From Novosphingobium taihuense (GTDB lineage: Bacteria; Pseudomonadota; Alphaproteobacteria; Sphingomonadales; Sphingomonadaceae): a DNA stretch of 64,000 nt. Under the pieces are notes generated by a model that saw nothing but the letters and a program-made list of their open reading frames with translations, did no database searches and was not told the origin of the DNA. Positions 8,740 to 18,378 of this stretch are shown here, piece by piece. Numbering within the stretch: the stretch's first letter is position 1; the number at the start of each line of letters is the position of its first letter. The stretch covers positions 62,001 to 126,000 of the forward strand of contig NZ_VLKJ01000010.1 in the NCBI RefSeq assembly GCF_007830315.1, given 5' to 3'. Position numbers and translations under genes: made by a program.

Positions 8740-8995
8740 CGGAACCGTGGACCGCCGGATCAGTTGCGCGCGTCTGAGGCGGCGGGATGCGTCCGTCCGC
8801 CACCCGCGCCATGGCCTCTACCGCCACGGGATCAAGCCCGGCAGAGCCTTGCGCGATCAGCATGTCGATCATGCGCGGCGTCCAGAACGAAACGATGTGG
8901 TCCGCCACCGCCATCACTGGCTTGTCATCATGCACCAAATTGCGCGCGATCTGGTTGGCCATGTAGGCGAGCTTCTCGACCGTATGCCCGCTCAT
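8729..8995 (-). CDS. fdsD: NAD-dependent formate dehydrogenase delta subunit
   Basis: 88-residue helical protein (VEKLAYMANQIARNL; HIVSFWTPRMIDMLI) matching the FdsD/FdhF-delta family that always travels with the soluble molybdenum formate dehydrogenase. It is thought to help assemble the catalytic subunit rather than carry a redox centre; no cysteines are present. It overlaps fdsA by four bases (ATGA) and fdhD by 11 bases, so all three are coupled. Confidence 0.88.
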   Translation of the reverse strand: MSGHTVEKLAYMANQIARNLVHDDKPVMAVADHIVSFWTPRMIDMLIAQGSAGLDPVAVEAMARVADGRIPPPQTRATDPAVHGSDAG

Positions 8996-11850
8996 TCGGC
9001 TGGCTCCATCGCGCCTTCATGGCCGACGATACGGCGGGAGAGCGTGGCCTGCGCTTCGTAATCCTCCTGCCAATCGGTCGGGCCGTTGGACGGCGTGATC
9101 TGCACGGCCGTTACCTTGTATTCCGGGCAGTTGGTGGCCCAGTCCGAATAGTCGGTGGTGACGACATTGGCCTGCGTGGCAGGGTGGTGGAACGTGGTAT
9201 AGACCACGCCCGGCGCCACACGATCGGTCACCAATGCGCGCAGCGTGGTTTCGCCCGAACGGCTGGCGAGCTTGACCCAATCGCCCGACTTCAGGCCACG
9301 GTTTTCGGCATCGGTGGGGTGGATTTCGAGCAGGTCCTCCTCATGCCACACGACATTCGCCGTGCGCCGGGTCTGCGCGCCAACGTTGTATTGCGACAGG
9401 ATGCGCCCCGTCGTCAGCAACAGCGGGAAGCGCGGGCCGGTGCGCTCGTCGGTTGGCACATAGTCGGTCACCACGAACTTGCCCTTGCCGCGGACGAAAC
9501 CTTCGATGTGCATGATCGGCGAGCCATCGGGCGCCTTGTCGTTCACCGGCCACTGCAGCGAACCTTCGGCATCCAGCCGCTTGTAGTTCACGCCCGTGAA
9601 GGTCGGCGTCAGCCGTGCGATCTCGTCCATGATCTCGGATGGATGGGTGTAGTTCCAGTCAAGCCCGATGGCGCGGGCCAGTTCCTGCGTGACCTGCCAG
9701 TCCTCGTATCCGTTGAGCGGTTCCATCACCTTGCGCACCGGCTGGATGCGGCGTTCGGCATTGGTGAAGGTGCCGTTCTTCTCAAGGAAGGTCGACCCCG
9801 GCAGGAAGACGTGGGCGTAGTTCGCGGTCTCGTTCAGGAAAAGGTCGTGGACGATCACGCATTCCATCGCGGCAAGGCCCGCCGCCACGTGCTTCGTGTC
9901 CGGGTCCGACTGGAGGATGTCCTCGCCCTGGATATAGATCGCCTTGAACTGCCCGTCGGTTGCGGCATCTAACATGTTGGGGATGCGCAGGCCCGGTTCG
10001 GGATCGATCTTCACGCCCCATTCCGCCTCGAACAGATCGCGTGTCGCCTTGTCCGAGACATGGCGATAGCCCGAAAGCTCGTGCGGGAATGAACCCATAT
10101 CGCACGCGCCCTGCACGTTGTTCTGCCCGCGCAGCGGATTCACGCCGACACCGCGGCGGCCGATGTTGCCGGTCGCCATAGCAAGGTTGGCGATGGCCAT
10201 GACGGTGGACGAGCCTTGTGAGTGCTCGGTAACGCCAAGGCCATAGTAGATCGCGCCGTTGCCACCCGTGGCATAGAGGCGTGCCGCGCCGCGAATGGCT
10301 TCGGGATCAACACCTATAACCGGCGCGAGGAACTCGGGGCTGTTGCGCTCTGCCGAGACGAATTCGGCCCAGTGCTGGTATTCGTCCCAGTCGCAGCGTT
10401 CACGGATGAACGCTTCGTTGGCGAGGCTTTCCGTCACGATCACGTGGGCAATCGCCGTGAGGATCGCCACATTGGTGCCAGGGCGCAGCGGCAGGTGGTA
10501 GTCCGCCGCGATATGGGGGCTGCGCACCAGATCGGTGCGGCGCGGATCGATCACGATCAGCCTGGCACCCTGACGCAGGCGGCGCTTCATGCGGCTGGCG
10601 AAGACCGGGTGCCCATCGGTCGGGTTCGCGCCGATCACGAGGATCACGTCGCTGTCCTCGACGCTGTCGAAGTCCTGCGTGCCCGCCGATGTGCCGAACG
10701 TGGTCTTGAGGCCATAGCCGGTGGGCGAATGGCAGACCCGCGCGCAAGTATCGACGTTGTTGGTGCCGAAGCCCGCGCGGATCAGCTTCTGGACGAGGAA
10801 GGTTTCCTCGTTGGTGCAGCGGCTGGAAGTGATGCCGCCCAAGGCGTTGCGGCCGTAAGTCTCACGGATGCGGTTGATCTGGCCCGCCGCATAGGTCAGC
10901 GCCTCTTCCCACGAAACCTCGCGCCATGGCTGGTCGATGGATTCGCGGATCATGGGCGAGAGTATGCGCTCCTGATGCTGGGCATAGCCCCAGGCGAAGC
11001 GGCCCTTGACGCAGGAATGCCCGCGATTGGCCTTGCCATCCTTCCACGGCACCATGCGCACCAGCTGTTCGCCACGCATTTCGGCGCGGAAGGTGCAGCC
11101 GACGCCGCAATAGGCGCATGTCGTCACAACAGCGCGCTCGGGCTTGCCGATTTCCTTGACCGCCTTTTCCTGCAAGGTCGCCGTCGGGCAGGCCTGCACG
11201 CAGGCACCGCAGGATACGCATTCGGACGACAGGAAGCTGTCCGAGGCAAGGCCCGCCGAAACCTTGCTGCCAAACCCGCGCCCGTCGATCGTCAGCGCCA
11301 GCGTGCCCTGCACTTCGTCGCAGGCGCGCACGCAGCGCGAACACACGATGCACTTCGATGGATCGAAATCGAAATAGGGGTTCGATATGTCGGGCATCGC
11401 GCCCAGATGGTTCTCGCCCTCATAGCCATAGCGCACATCGCGCAGGCCCACGGCGGCGGCCTGATCCTGAAGCTCGCAATCGTTGTTGGCGCTGCAGGTC
11501 AGGCAATCGAGCGGGTGATCCGAGATGTAAAGCTCCATCACACCCTTGCGCAGCTTCTGCAGGTGCGGTGTCTGGGTGTGGACCTTCATCCCTTCGGCAA
11601 CCGGGGTGGTGCATGAAGCAGGCGTGCCACGCATCCCGTCGATCTCGACAAGGCACAGGCGGCACGATCCGAACTGCTTGAGGTTGTCGGTCGCGCAGAG
11701 CTTGGGGATCGAACCGCCGGTGAGCGCGGCGGCGCGCATGACAGTGGTGCCAACGGGCACGATAACTTCGCGCCCGTCGATGGAGCAGGTTACCTGCGTG
11801 TCCGACCGGACTTCCGGGGTGCCGAAATCAGCCTGGCGTTCATAACCCAT
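8992..11850 (-). CDS. fdsA: NAD-dependent formate dehydrogenase catalytic alpha subunit
   Basis: Oxidises formate to CO2 at a molybdenum bis-MGD centre and passes electrons through Fe-S clusters to FdsB. The protein is 952 residues. Residues 20-100 form a [2Fe-2S] ferredoxin domain (CRLCLVE), 110-140 a His/Cys3 cluster (DHPLDCLTCSANNDCELQ), 165-222 two [4Fe-4S] sites (CIVCSRCVRACDE; CVSCGACVQACPT), and 245-280 the Nap-type CxxC..C cluster (CAYCGVGC). The molybdenum ligand is Cys373 in RVCHSPTGYG, so this is the cysteine and not the selenocysteine form. Within the operon it follows mobA with an 11-base overlap. Confidence 0.97.
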   Translation of the reverse strand: MGYERQADFGTPEVRSDTQVTCSIDGREVIVPVGTTVMRAAALTGGSIPKLCATDNLKQFGSCRLCLVEIDGMRGTPASCTTPVAEGMKVHTQTPHLQKLRKGVMELYISDHPLDCLTCSANNDCELQDQAAAVGLRDVRYGYEGENHLGAMPDISNPYFDFDPSKCIVCSRCVRACDEVQGTLALTIDGRGFGSKVSAGLASDSFLSSECVSCGACVQACPTATLQEKAVKEIGKPERAVVTTCAYCGVGCTFRAEMRGEQLVRMVPWKDGKANRGHSCVKGRFAWGYAQHQERILSPMIRESIDQPWREVSWEEALTYAAGQINRIRETYGRNALGGITSSRCTNEETFLVQKLIRAGFGTNNVDTCARVCHSPTGYGLKTTFGTSAGTQDFDSVEDSDVILVIGANPTDGHPVFASRMKRRLRQGARLIVIDPRRTDLVRSPHIAADYHLPLRPGTNVAILTAIAHVIVTESLANEAFIRERCDWDEYQHWAEFVSAERNSPEFLAPVIGVDPEAIRGAARLYATGGNGAIYYGLGVTEHSQGSSTVMAIANLAMATGNIGRRGVGVNPLRGQNNVQGACDMGSFPHELSGYRHVSDKATRDLFEAEWGVKIDPEPGLRIPNMLDAATDGQFKAIYIQGEDILQSDPDTKHVAAGLAAMECVIVHDLFLNETANYAHVFLPGSTFLEKNGTFTNAERRIQPVRKVMEPLNGYEDWQVTQELARAIGLDWNYTHPSEIMDEIARLTPTFTGVNYKRLDAEGSLQWPVNDKAPDGSPIMHIEGFVRGKGKFVVTDYVPTDERTGPRFPLLLTTGRILSQYNVGAQTRRTANVVWHEEDLLEIHPTDAENRGLKSGDWVKLASRSGETTLRALVTDRVAPGVVYTTFHHPATQANVVTTDYSDWATNCPEYKVTAVQITPSNGPTDWQEDYEAQATLSRRIVGHEGAMEPAE

Positions 11851-12373
11851 GGGATTGCTCCTCGGCGGCCATCAGATCCGCCGGTGTATTGATATTAGCA
11901 GGATTTTCGGAAAGGCGCACCGCCCGCGCGCCGACCAGTTCGGCAAAAGCGCGCATCGAATGACGGGCATCGCTGGTCAGCAGCGCATCGAGCTTGGCCG
12001 AGACGCTGGCAGGCCACAGCCCGATCACTGGCTGGCTTTCGCAATAGGCGGGCGCTGGCTGAAGTTGCGCTACCAGATCATCTCCCAGCCCCAAGCTGTC
12101 GACCGAACAGGTCAGCACTTCATCGTAACCCGCATCGCGCGCATGGTGGAGCGCAGCGGCAATTCCACCGAGCGGTCCCATGTCAGCGCGCGGCCAGTCT
12201 GGCAGCGTAGGCGCAGGCGCTTCCTCTCGCCCCACCACGACCACCGCATCGCACTGCGCCGCCAGCGCGTCCACCGCCCGCGCCAGCAGCGTGCGTCCGC
12301 CCAGCTCGGCCAGCGCCTTGTCGCTGCCAAACCGCGTGGACCTGCCACCGGCAAGGACGGCTCCCAGGATCAC
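11840..12373 (-). CDS. mobA: Molybdenum cofactor guanylyltransferase MobA
   Basis: Attaches GMP to molybdopterin to give the guanine dinucleotide form that FdsA needs. 177 residues from the GTG at 12373, which overlaps the fdsB TGA (GTGA). The frame is open further upstream but that part lies inside fdsB and reads as noise. Motifs: GAVLAGGRSTRFGSDKA (residues 4-20), DMGPLGGIAAAL and TCSVDSLGLG. Its position inside the fds operon, between fdsB and fdsA, ties cofactor maturation to expression of the enzyme. Confidence 0.9.
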   Translation of the reverse strand: MILGAVLAGGRSTRFGSDKALAELGGRTLLARAVDALAAQCDAVVVVGREEAPAPTLPDWPRADMGPLGGIAAALHHARDAGYDEVLTCSVDSLGLGDDLVAQLQPAPAYCESQPVIGLWPASVSAKLDALLTSDARHSMRAFAELVGARAVRLSENPANINTPADLMAAEEQSHGL

Positions 12374-13920
12374 TCCGCCGCTTCCTTCGCCGGAACTGCG
12401 CCAAAATCTTCGGGGAAATTGCGGAGTGCCGAGAGCACCGGATAGGGTGTGAAGCCGCCGAGTGCGCAGAGCGAGCCGAACTTCATCGTCTCGCACAGGT
12501 CTTCAAGCAGCACGATCTCGTCCGCCAGCGAACGCTCCACCTTGCGGGCGTTATGCATCTGCGGCAGCGCCTCGACCTTGTCGGGACCACGCCCAGACCG
12601 TGCCCGAATGCGGTCAATCAGTTCCACTCCACGCGTCGAGCCGATGCGGCAGGGCGTGCACTTGCCGCACGATTCCGCCGCACAGAATTCCATGGCGAAG
12701 CGCGCCTGGCGGCTCATGTCTGCCGTATCGTCGAACACGGTGATCCCGGCGTGGCCGATCAGGCCATCTGCGGCAGCAAAGGCTTCGTAATCGAACGGCA
12801 GGTGGAAATCGGACGGCGCGTGATAGGCGCCGAGCGGCCCGCCCACCTGCACTGCGCGCACCGGACGACCCGAAGCCGTGCCGCCACCCACAGTCATAAC
12901 CAGCTCGCCGAGCGTCACGCCAAAGCCCACCTCGAACAGCCCGCCATGCTTCACATTGCCCGCGATCTGGATCGGCATCGTGCCCTTGGACCGGCCGAAG
13001 CCAACCGCCGCATAGGCTGCCGCGCCATTTGCCATGATCCACGGCACCGCCGCCAGCGTCAGCACGTTGTTGACCACGGTTGGCTTGCCGAACAGGCCTT
13101 CCAGCGCGGGGAGAGGCGGCTTGGCCCGCACTTCGCCGCGCTTGCCTTCAAGGCTGTTAAGCAACGAGGTTTCCTCGCCGCAGACATAGGCGCCCGCGCC
13201 CACGCGCACTTCCAGTTCGAACGGGGCGACAAGATCTGCGGACGCGCGCACCGCCGCCTGCATCTTGGCAATCGCGTGCGGGTATTCGCTGCGGATATAG
13301 ACGTAGCCCTTGTGTGCACCGACGGCATGGGCGGCAATGGCCATACCCTCGACCAGCATGAAGGGATCGCCCTCCATGACCATGCGGTCGGCAAACGTCG
13401 CGCTGTCGCCCTCGTCGGCGTTGCAAACGATGTATTTGCGATCGGCCTGAGCCTTGGCCACGGTCGTCCACTTGATCCCAGCCGGGAAGCCTGCCCCACC
13501 ACGCCCGCGCAGGCCGGATTCGGTCACTTGCGCAATCGTTGCCTCAGGCCCGATCTCGCGCGCCTTGGCCAGGCCCTGCCAGCCGCCATTTGCGGCATAG
13601 TCTTCGAGGCTGAGGGGCCGTGTCTTGCCAGCGCGCGCGAAGGTAAAGCGCTGCTGCTTGGCAATAAAGGGATGATCCTCGATGCGACCGATGGCTTTGC
13701 CAGACGTGCCGGCAAGCACTGCCGCAACATCGCCAGGCTCCAGCGGCCCGAACCCCAGTCCATCGATCTCGGCCAACGGCTCCAGCCATTGCATGCCCCA
13801 AGAGGACACGCGCTCGACCGTGCATCCCGCTGCCTCGAACGCCGCCGCGACCTCATCTGCGCCGCAAGCCAGCGCCAGCGCATCGTCGCTGATCCTAATG
13901 ATCGTCACGCCCCCGGTCAT
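12370..13920 (-). CDS. fdsB: NAD-dependent formate dehydrogenase beta subunit (NuoF-like)
   Basis: 516 residues; carries FMN, a [4Fe-4S] cluster and the NAD site, and delivers formate-derived electrons to NAD+. An N-terminal thioredoxin-like [2Fe-2S]-type region of about 110 residues precedes the NuoF body. Landmarks are GLRGRGGAGFPAGIKW, CNADEGDSATFADR, AGAYVCGEETSLLNSLEG, KPPLPALEGLFGKPTVVNNV and the cluster motif ESCGKCTPCRIGSTRG. The start overlaps the fdsG stop by four bases (ATGA). The N-terminal region resembles the separate NuoE-like fold but lacks obvious cluster cysteines. Confidence 0.96.
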   Translation of the reverse strand: MTGGVTIIRISDDALALACGADEVAAAFEAAGCTVERVSSWGMQWLEPLAEIDGLGFGPLEPGDVAAVLAGTSGKAIGRIEDHPFIAKQQRFTFARAGKTRPLSLEDYAANGGWQGLAKAREIGPEATIAQVTESGLRGRGGAGFPAGIKWTTVAKAQADRKYIVCNADEGDSATFADRMVMEGDPFMLVEGMAIAAHAVGAHKGYVYIRSEYPHAIAKMQAAVRASADLVAPFELEVRVGAGAYVCGEETSLLNSLEGKRGEVRAKPPLPALEGLFGKPTVVNNVLTLAAVPWIMANGAAAYAAVGFGRSKGTMPIQIAGNVKHGGLFEVGFGVTLGELVMTVGGGTASGRPVRAVQVGGPLGAYHAPSDFHLPFDYEAFAAADGLIGHAGITVFDDTADMSRQARFAMEFCAAESCGKCTPCRIGSTRGVELIDRIRARSGRGPDKVEALPQMHNARKVERSLADEIVLLEDLCETMKFGSLCALGGFTPYPVLSALRNFPEDFGAVPAKEAAE

Positions 13921-14330
13921 GCCAATGCCTCCACCAGCGCGCCAAGCTTGGCCGCATCAAGCCGCGCGTGGACCTTGCTGCCAACCATCGCATTCGGCCC
14001 GACCGAGCACAGACCGAGGCAATAGACGGTCTCGACCTTCACCCGCGGATTTTCCGGCAGGCCCGCCGCCAGCGCTTCGACACCGCGCGCCTGGCAGGCC
14101 TCGGCGCGGCAAAGCTTCAGCACGGGACGCGCATCGGGCTCGGCATGAAAATCATGATAGAAGCTGACCACGCCATGCACTTCGGCCCGGCTGAGATTCA
14201 GCGCGAGCGCAATCGCGCGGATCGCCTCTTCCGATACGTGACCGAATTCGGCCTGCACGTCATGCAGGATCGGCAGGAGCGGCCCTTCGGCAGATGCGTG
14301 GGCGGCGATGATCTGTTGCAGTCGTTCCAT
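13917..14330 (-). CDS. fdsG: NAD-dependent formate dehydrogenase gamma subunit (NuoE-like)
   Basis: 137-residue thioredoxin-like [2Fe-2S] protein, first structural gene of the operon. The helical N-terminus reads LPILHDVQAEFGHVSEEAIRAIA, and the cluster ligands follow in LCRAEACQARG and ETVYCLGLCSVGPNAMV. It forms the diaphorase part of the complex together with FdsB. The start lies 56 bases downstream of a TAATAG-N7-CTATCAA box that is also found in front of the regulator gene. Confidence 0.95.
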   Translation of the reverse strand: MERLQQIIAAHASAEGPLLPILHDVQAEFGHVSEEAIRAIALALNLSRAEVHGVVSFYHDFHAEPDARPVLKLCRAEACQARGVEALAAGLPENPRVKVETVYCLGLCSVGPNAMVGSKVHARLDAAKLGALVEALA

Positions 14331-14386
14331 TGCAGCAAATGCCTTGATCCGATGGGAGCGAAGGTCAAATCAAAAGTTCCGAAGCT

Positions 14387-14406
14387 TAATAGAAGAATTC
14401 TATCAA
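14387..14406. promoter_or_regulatory. Candidate FdsR operator upstream of fdsG
   Basis: TAATAGAAGAATTCTATCAA is a dyad (ATAG-N7-CTAT) containing the T-N11-A core typical of LysR-type operators. The same flanks with a different 7-bp spacer recur at 15307-15326. It begins in the last codons of fdsR and sits 57-76 bases before the fdsG start, where an activator would bind. Confidence 0.6.
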
Positions 14407-15290
14407 ACTTCCGCCAGCCCCCGCGCCACTTCGAGCGCTGCGCCCGCCATCGGGCTAAGCGGTACGCGGTTGACGACGACAAGCCCGATCCGCCGCGTCT
14501 CTCCGGGATCGTCAAGCGGGCTGAACCTTGCCCAGTCGAGTCCTGCCAGCAAGGTAGCATAAGTGTCGGGAACGATAGTGCAGAAACCGCCTGACCGCAC
14601 CAGTTCGAACAGCGTCACGTAGCTGTCCGCCACCGCGCGCGGCGTGATGGCGATGCCCGCCGCGGCCATCCGTCCGTCAAGGATGCGCCGGAACTGCATG
14701 CCCTGGTGCAGAAGGCACAGTGGCAGCTTCGCAGCGTCCTCCCAACTGGTCGGCGTGGCTGCATCAAAGCCGGAACCGGTGCGCGCAACGAAGAGGTAAC
14801 GCTCGGCATGAAGGCCGACCGAGAGCACATTGCCCGGCGGCTCGTGGTCGAGATAGGTCAAACCGGCATCGCATTCGAAGGCATTCAGCGACCGCTCGAT
14901 CTCGCGCGATGTTGCCGAGCGCACCGACAGCGTCACACCTGGATGACGCGACAGCAGGGCCTCGCCGAACAGGCCGACAAGGGGCAGCGCGGCCGGGATG
15001 GCGGCAAGCGAGAACTCACCGGTCAACGCCGCCGAACTCGCCGCGACCGAGCTCGTCATGCTGGCCACCGCTCCCAGGATTTGCTCCGCCCACGGCAGCA
15101 TCGCCAAACCATGGCTGGTAAGCCCGAGAAACCTGCGATCACGCTCGACCAGCCGGTGCCCCACCTCCTGCTCCAGCGCCGAAAGCCCGGCAGAAAGCGT
15201 CGGCTGCGAAACGCCGCATTCTGCCGCCGCATTGGCGAAGTGGCGCAAGCGGGCGATGGCCACGAAGTATCGCAACTGGCGTAGATGCAT
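14403..15290 (-). CDS. fdsR: LysR-type transcriptional regulator of the formate dehydrogenase operon
   Basis: 295 residues from the ATG at 15290 ([14 protein letters not shown]); a more upstream ATG would add 12 residues. The N-terminal winged HTH spans residues 1-60 ([27 protein letters not shown]), followed by a LysR effector domain ([18 protein letters not shown] beginning at about 95). It is transcribed in the same direction as fdsG, only 72 bp apart, and both genes carry the same dyad in front of their starts. This suggests activation of fds and autoregulation. The ligand, probably formate or a related signal, is an inference. Confidence 0.87.
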   Translation of the reverse strand: MHLRQLRYFVAIARLRHFANAAAECGVSQPTLSAGLSALEQEVGHRLVERDRRFLGLTSHGLAMLPWAEQILGAVASMTSSVAASSAALTGEFSLAAIPAALPLVGLFGEALLSRHPGVTLSVRSATSREIERSLNAFECDAGLTYLDHEPPGNVLSVGLHAERYLFVARTGSGFDAATPTSWEDAAKLPLCLLHQGMQFRRILDGRMAAAGIAITPRAVADSYVTLFELVRSGGFCTIVPDTYATLLAGLDWARFSPLDDPGETRRIGLVVVNRVPLSPMAGAALEVARGLAEV

Positions 15291-15306
15291 GCTTTCACCG
15301 ATGGCG

Positions 15307-15326
15307 TAATAGGGTGGGTCTATCAA
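15307..15326. promoter_or_regulatory. Candidate FdsR operator upstream of fdsR
   Basis: TAATAGGGTGGGTCTATCAA matches the box at 14387 in all 13 non-spacer positions. It lies 17-36 bases before the fdsR ATG, a position consistent with autorepression. The divergent bioB start is 200 bases away, so a role there is less likely. Confidence 0.55.
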
Positions 15327-15527
15327 CTCGGCGTAAGAGCGCCTGTCAATCGAACACTCGTCAGCGCACGTCGCCCAGACCTCAGGCTGGGGAGCCCCGT
15401 CGCGCCGACAGCGTTGCGCTTGGTGAAATGCAAAATACCTGTTTGCAGCTTTGCTAATTCACTTGAGCATGTTGCACTGAAATGGGCTAAGGGCGCCCGA
15501 GATCAAGACTCCGAAGGGATTCCAGCC

Positions 15528-16610
15528 GTGCAAGACACTCTCACCCGCCAGCGCGAAACGACTGCTTCAGCCAGCGCCGTCCGCACCGACTGGACACGGG
15601 AAGAGATCGCGGCACTGTTCGATCTGCCGTTCACCGAACTGGTGTTCCGTGCAGCAGAAGTCCATCGTGCCCACCATCGCGCAGGCGAAGTGCAGCTATG
15701 CACGCTGCTTTCGATCAAGACCGGCGGCTGTCCCGAGGATTGCGGCTATTGCTCGCAGTCGGTCAAGGCCGATAGCGGGGTCGAGGCGACCAAGCTGATG
15801 GAAGTGCAGAAGGTGCTGCAGTCCGCCGCGCAGGCCAAGGACAACGGCTCCAAGCGCTTCTGCATGGGCGCTGCCTGGCGCAATCCCAAGGACCGCGACA
15901 TGCCGGCGATCATTGCCATGATCAAGGGCGTGCGCGAGATGGGCATGGAAACCTGCATGACGCTGGGCATGCTCACGCCTTCGCAGGCCGAGCAATTGGC
16001 CGAAGCTGGCCTCGATTACTACAACCACAACATCGACACCTCGCCCGAACGCTACGAGGAAGTCATCACCACCCGCACTTTCGCGGATCGACTGCAGACG
16101 CTCGACAACGTGCGCAATGCCGGGATCAACGTCTGCTCGGGCGGCATCGTCGGGCTGGGCGAGACGCGCGCCGACCGCGTCGGCTTCGTCCATGCCCTCG
16201 CCACGCTTGAACAGCATCCGGAAAGCGTGCCGGTCAACGCGCTCGTGCCGATCAAGGGCACCGTGCTTGGCGACATGCTGGCCGACACCCCGCTCGCCAA
16301 GATCGACGATATCGAGTTCGTCCGCACCGTTGCGGTTGCGCGCATCACCATGCCGCTGTCGATGGTCCGCCTGTCCGCCGGTCGCGAATCTATGTCCGAA
16401 GCAACGCAGGCGCTGTGCTTCATGGCCGGGGCAAATTCGATCTTCACAGGTGACAAGCTGCTTACCGCCGCCAACGCGGGCGACGACGCAGACGCCGCGA
16501 TGTTCGCCCGCCTGGGCCTCAAGCCCATGGAAGGCGAAGAGCCGATGCGGGCCCAGAGGTCCGAAAATCTCAAGGCCGTCGGAGGCTGCTCGGGAGGCTG
16601 CGCGGCCTGA
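15528..16610 (+). CDS. bioB: Biotin synthase (radical SAM)
   Basis: Inserts sulfur into dethiobiotin, the last step of biotin synthesis. 360 residues from the GTG at 15528, which has AAGGGA 10 bases upstream; the frame is open further back but lacks similarity there. The radical-SAM ligands are Cys68, Cys72 and Cys75 ([12 protein letters not shown]), followed by [39 protein letters not shown] and the sulfur-donor cluster Arg region [16 protein letters not shown]. First gene of the overlapping bioB-bioF-bioD operon; the C-terminus ends in a Cys/Gly-rich tail. Confidence 0.97.
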   Translation: MQDTLTRQRETTASASAVRTDWTREEIAALFDLPFTELVFRAAEVHRAHHRAGEVQLCTLLSIKTGGCPEDCGYCSQSVKADSGVEATKLMEVQKVLQSAAQAKDNGSKRFCMGAAWRNPKDRDMPAIIAMIKGVREMGMETCMTLGMLTPSQAEQLAEAGLDYYNHNIDTSPERYEEVITTRTFADRLQTLDNVRNAGINVCSGGIVGLGETRADRVGFVHALATLEQHPESVPVNALVPIKGTVLGDMLADTPLAKIDDIEFVRTVAVARITMPLSMVRLSAGRESMSEATQALCFMAGANSIFTGDKLLTAANAGDDADAAMFARLGLKPMEGEEPMRAQRSENLKAVGGCSGGCAA

Positions 16611-17758
16611 TGGCTGGGAGCACGACCCGCACCGGCTCGCTCTGGTCGGCGCATACCGCCGATCTTGCAGCGCTCGGCGAAAAGGCCCGCCTGCGCAGTC
16701 TTGCGCCTCGGCGTGGGATCGATTTCGCTTCGAACGACTATCTGGCGATGTCGTCCTCGCCCCGTCTGGCTGCGGCAGTGCAGGAAGCCATCGCGCGCGG
16801 GGTTCCGCTCGGCTCGGGCGGATCGCGCCTGCTACGCGGCAACGACCCCGAGCATGAATTGCTCGAGGAAGAAGCCGCACGCTTCTTCGGCACTGAATCA
16901 GCGCTGTTCTTCTCGGCGGGCTATGCCGCCAATGTTGCCCTGCTTTCCACCCTGCCGCAGCGCGGTGACCTGATCGTCTACGACGAACTCGTTCACGCAT
17001 CGATGCACGAAGGCCTGCGCCTGACTCGCGCCACGGCGGTCAGTGCCGCGCACAACGATGCGCAGAGCTTCGACGATGCCGCGCGCGCATGGCGCGGCAA
17101 GGGCAACACCGGCCGCATCTGGCTCGCCTTCGAGACGCTCTATTCGATGGATGGCGACATGGCCCCGGTGGCCGAGATGGCCCGCGTTGCCGAGCGCCAT
17201 GATGCGATCATGCTGATCGACGAGGCCCATGCCACCGGCGTGTTCGGCCCCGATGGACGCGGCCTTGCTGCCAGCCTCGACGGCCGTTCGGACACGATCG
17301 TCCTGCGCACCTGCGGAAAGGCGATGGGCTGCGAGGGCGCGCTCGTACTCGGTCCCAAGGTCGTGCGCGATTTCCTCGTCAACCGCGGCCGTCCCTTCAT
17401 CTTCTCAACCGCGCCATCGCCGCTGGTATGCGCCGCCGTTCGCGAGGCGATCCGGATCATGGCAGACGAACCCCACCGCCGCGAATCCCTGCGCGCGCTT
17501 GTCGCCCACGCCGAGCGGGTGCTTGCACCGCATGGCGCGACGCCATCGGGGTCGCAGATCCTGCCGCTGATCCTGCACGAGGATGCCCGGACCATGGCCG
17601 TTGCTTCCGCGCTTCAGGCCAAGGGGTTTGACGTGCGCGGCATCCGGCCGCCCACTGTTCCGCAAGGCACCAGCCGCCTGCGCATCTCGCTCACCCTAAA
17701 TGCCACAAGCGATGACGTCGATGCACTGGGCAGCGCACTTGCCGAGGCTCTGCGATGA
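16610..17758 (+). CDS. bioF: 8-amino-7-oxononanoate synthase
   Basis: PLP enzyme that condenses pimeloyl-ACP (or -CoA) with alanine. 382 residues; its ATG shares one base with the bioB TGA. Family features: [51 protein letters not shown] and the PLP lysine Lys237 in [13 protein letters not shown]. The usual motif reads T-x-G-K-A, so the site is intact. The 3' end overlaps bioD by four bases. Confidence 0.95.
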   Translation: MAGSTTRTGSLWSAHTADLAALGEKARLRSLAPRRGIDFASNDYLAMSSSPRLAAAVQEAIARGVPLGSGGSRLLRGNDPEHELLEEEAARFFGTESALFFSAGYAANVALLSTLPQRGDLIVYDELVHASMHEGLRLTRATAVSAAHNDAQSFDDAARAWRGKGNTGRIWLAFETLYSMDGDMAPVAEMARVAERHDAIMLIDEAHATGVFGPDGRGLAASLDGRSDTIVLRTCGKAMGCEGALVLGPKVVRDFLVNRGRPFIFSTAPSPLVCAAVREAIRIMADEPHRRESLRALVAHAERVLAPHGATPSGSQILPLILHEDARTMAVASALQAKGFDVRGIRPPTVPQGTSRLRISLTLNATSDDVDALGSALAEALR

Positions 17759-18375
17759 GCGCCTTCGTCGTTACCGGCACGGATACCGGCATCGGCAAGA
17801 CAATCTTTTCCGCCGCGCTCACCGGGGCGCTGCAAGCGCATTACTGGAAGCCGGTGCAGGCGGGGCTGGATGACGGTGCCGATCGCGATCACGTGGCGCG
17901 GCTGGCGGGCGTGCCGCCGGAACATGTGCTGCCCGAAGCCTATCGCCTGAACACGCCCTGTTCGCCGCATCGTGCGGCAGAGATCGATGGCGTGGTGATC
18001 GACCTTGCGCAGCTATCCTTGCCGGAAGTGCGTCCGCTGATGGTCGAAGGTGCGGGCGGTGCACTTGTACCTGTCACCCGCAATACGACTTACGCCGATG
18101 TCTTTGCATGGTGGAATGTGCCGGTGATCGTCGTCGCCCGCACGGCGCTGGGCACGATCAACCATTCGTTGTTGACGTTCGAAGCGCTGCGGGCGCGGGG
18201 GGTGTCCATCCACGGCGTAGCCTTCGTTGGCGACGCCAACGAGGACAGCGAAGCCACGATCTGCACGATGGGCGAGGTGAAGCGGCTGGGCCGACTGCCA
18301 ATGCTCGAAAGGCTTGATGCCGAGACGCTGTCACGGGCATTCGCCGAGGCTTTCGACCTCGGCGACTTTACCTGA
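17755..18375 (+). CDS. bioD: ATP-dependent dethiobiotin synthetase
   Basis: Closes the ureido ring of dethiobiotin using CO2 and ATP. 206 residues with the P-loop [14 protein letters not shown] (residues 7-20), YWKPVQAG (Lys in the substrate site), the [10 protein letters not shown] block and the ATP-site region [14 protein letters not shown]. The start overlaps the bioF stop (ATGA). The operon ends here: bioA (diaminopelargonate aminotransferase) is not in the window, and a convergent gene begins its stop codon three bases later. Confidence 0.95.
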   Translation: MSAFVVTGTDTGIGKTIFSAALTGALQAHYWKPVQAGLDDGADRDHVARLAGVPPEHVLPEAYRLNTPCSPHRAAEIDGVVIDLAQLSLPEVRPLMVEGAGGALVPVTRNTTYADVFAWWNVPVIVVARTALGTINHSLLTFEALRARGVSIHGVAFVGDANEDSEATICTMGEVKRLGRLPMLERLDAETLSRAFAEAFDLGDFT

Positions 18376-18378
18376 CCT

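Noticed and set aside
10730..10735. Possible selenocysteine at the molybdenum site of FdsA
   Set aside because: The codon reads Cys (TGC) in RVCHSPT and no in-frame TGA is present.
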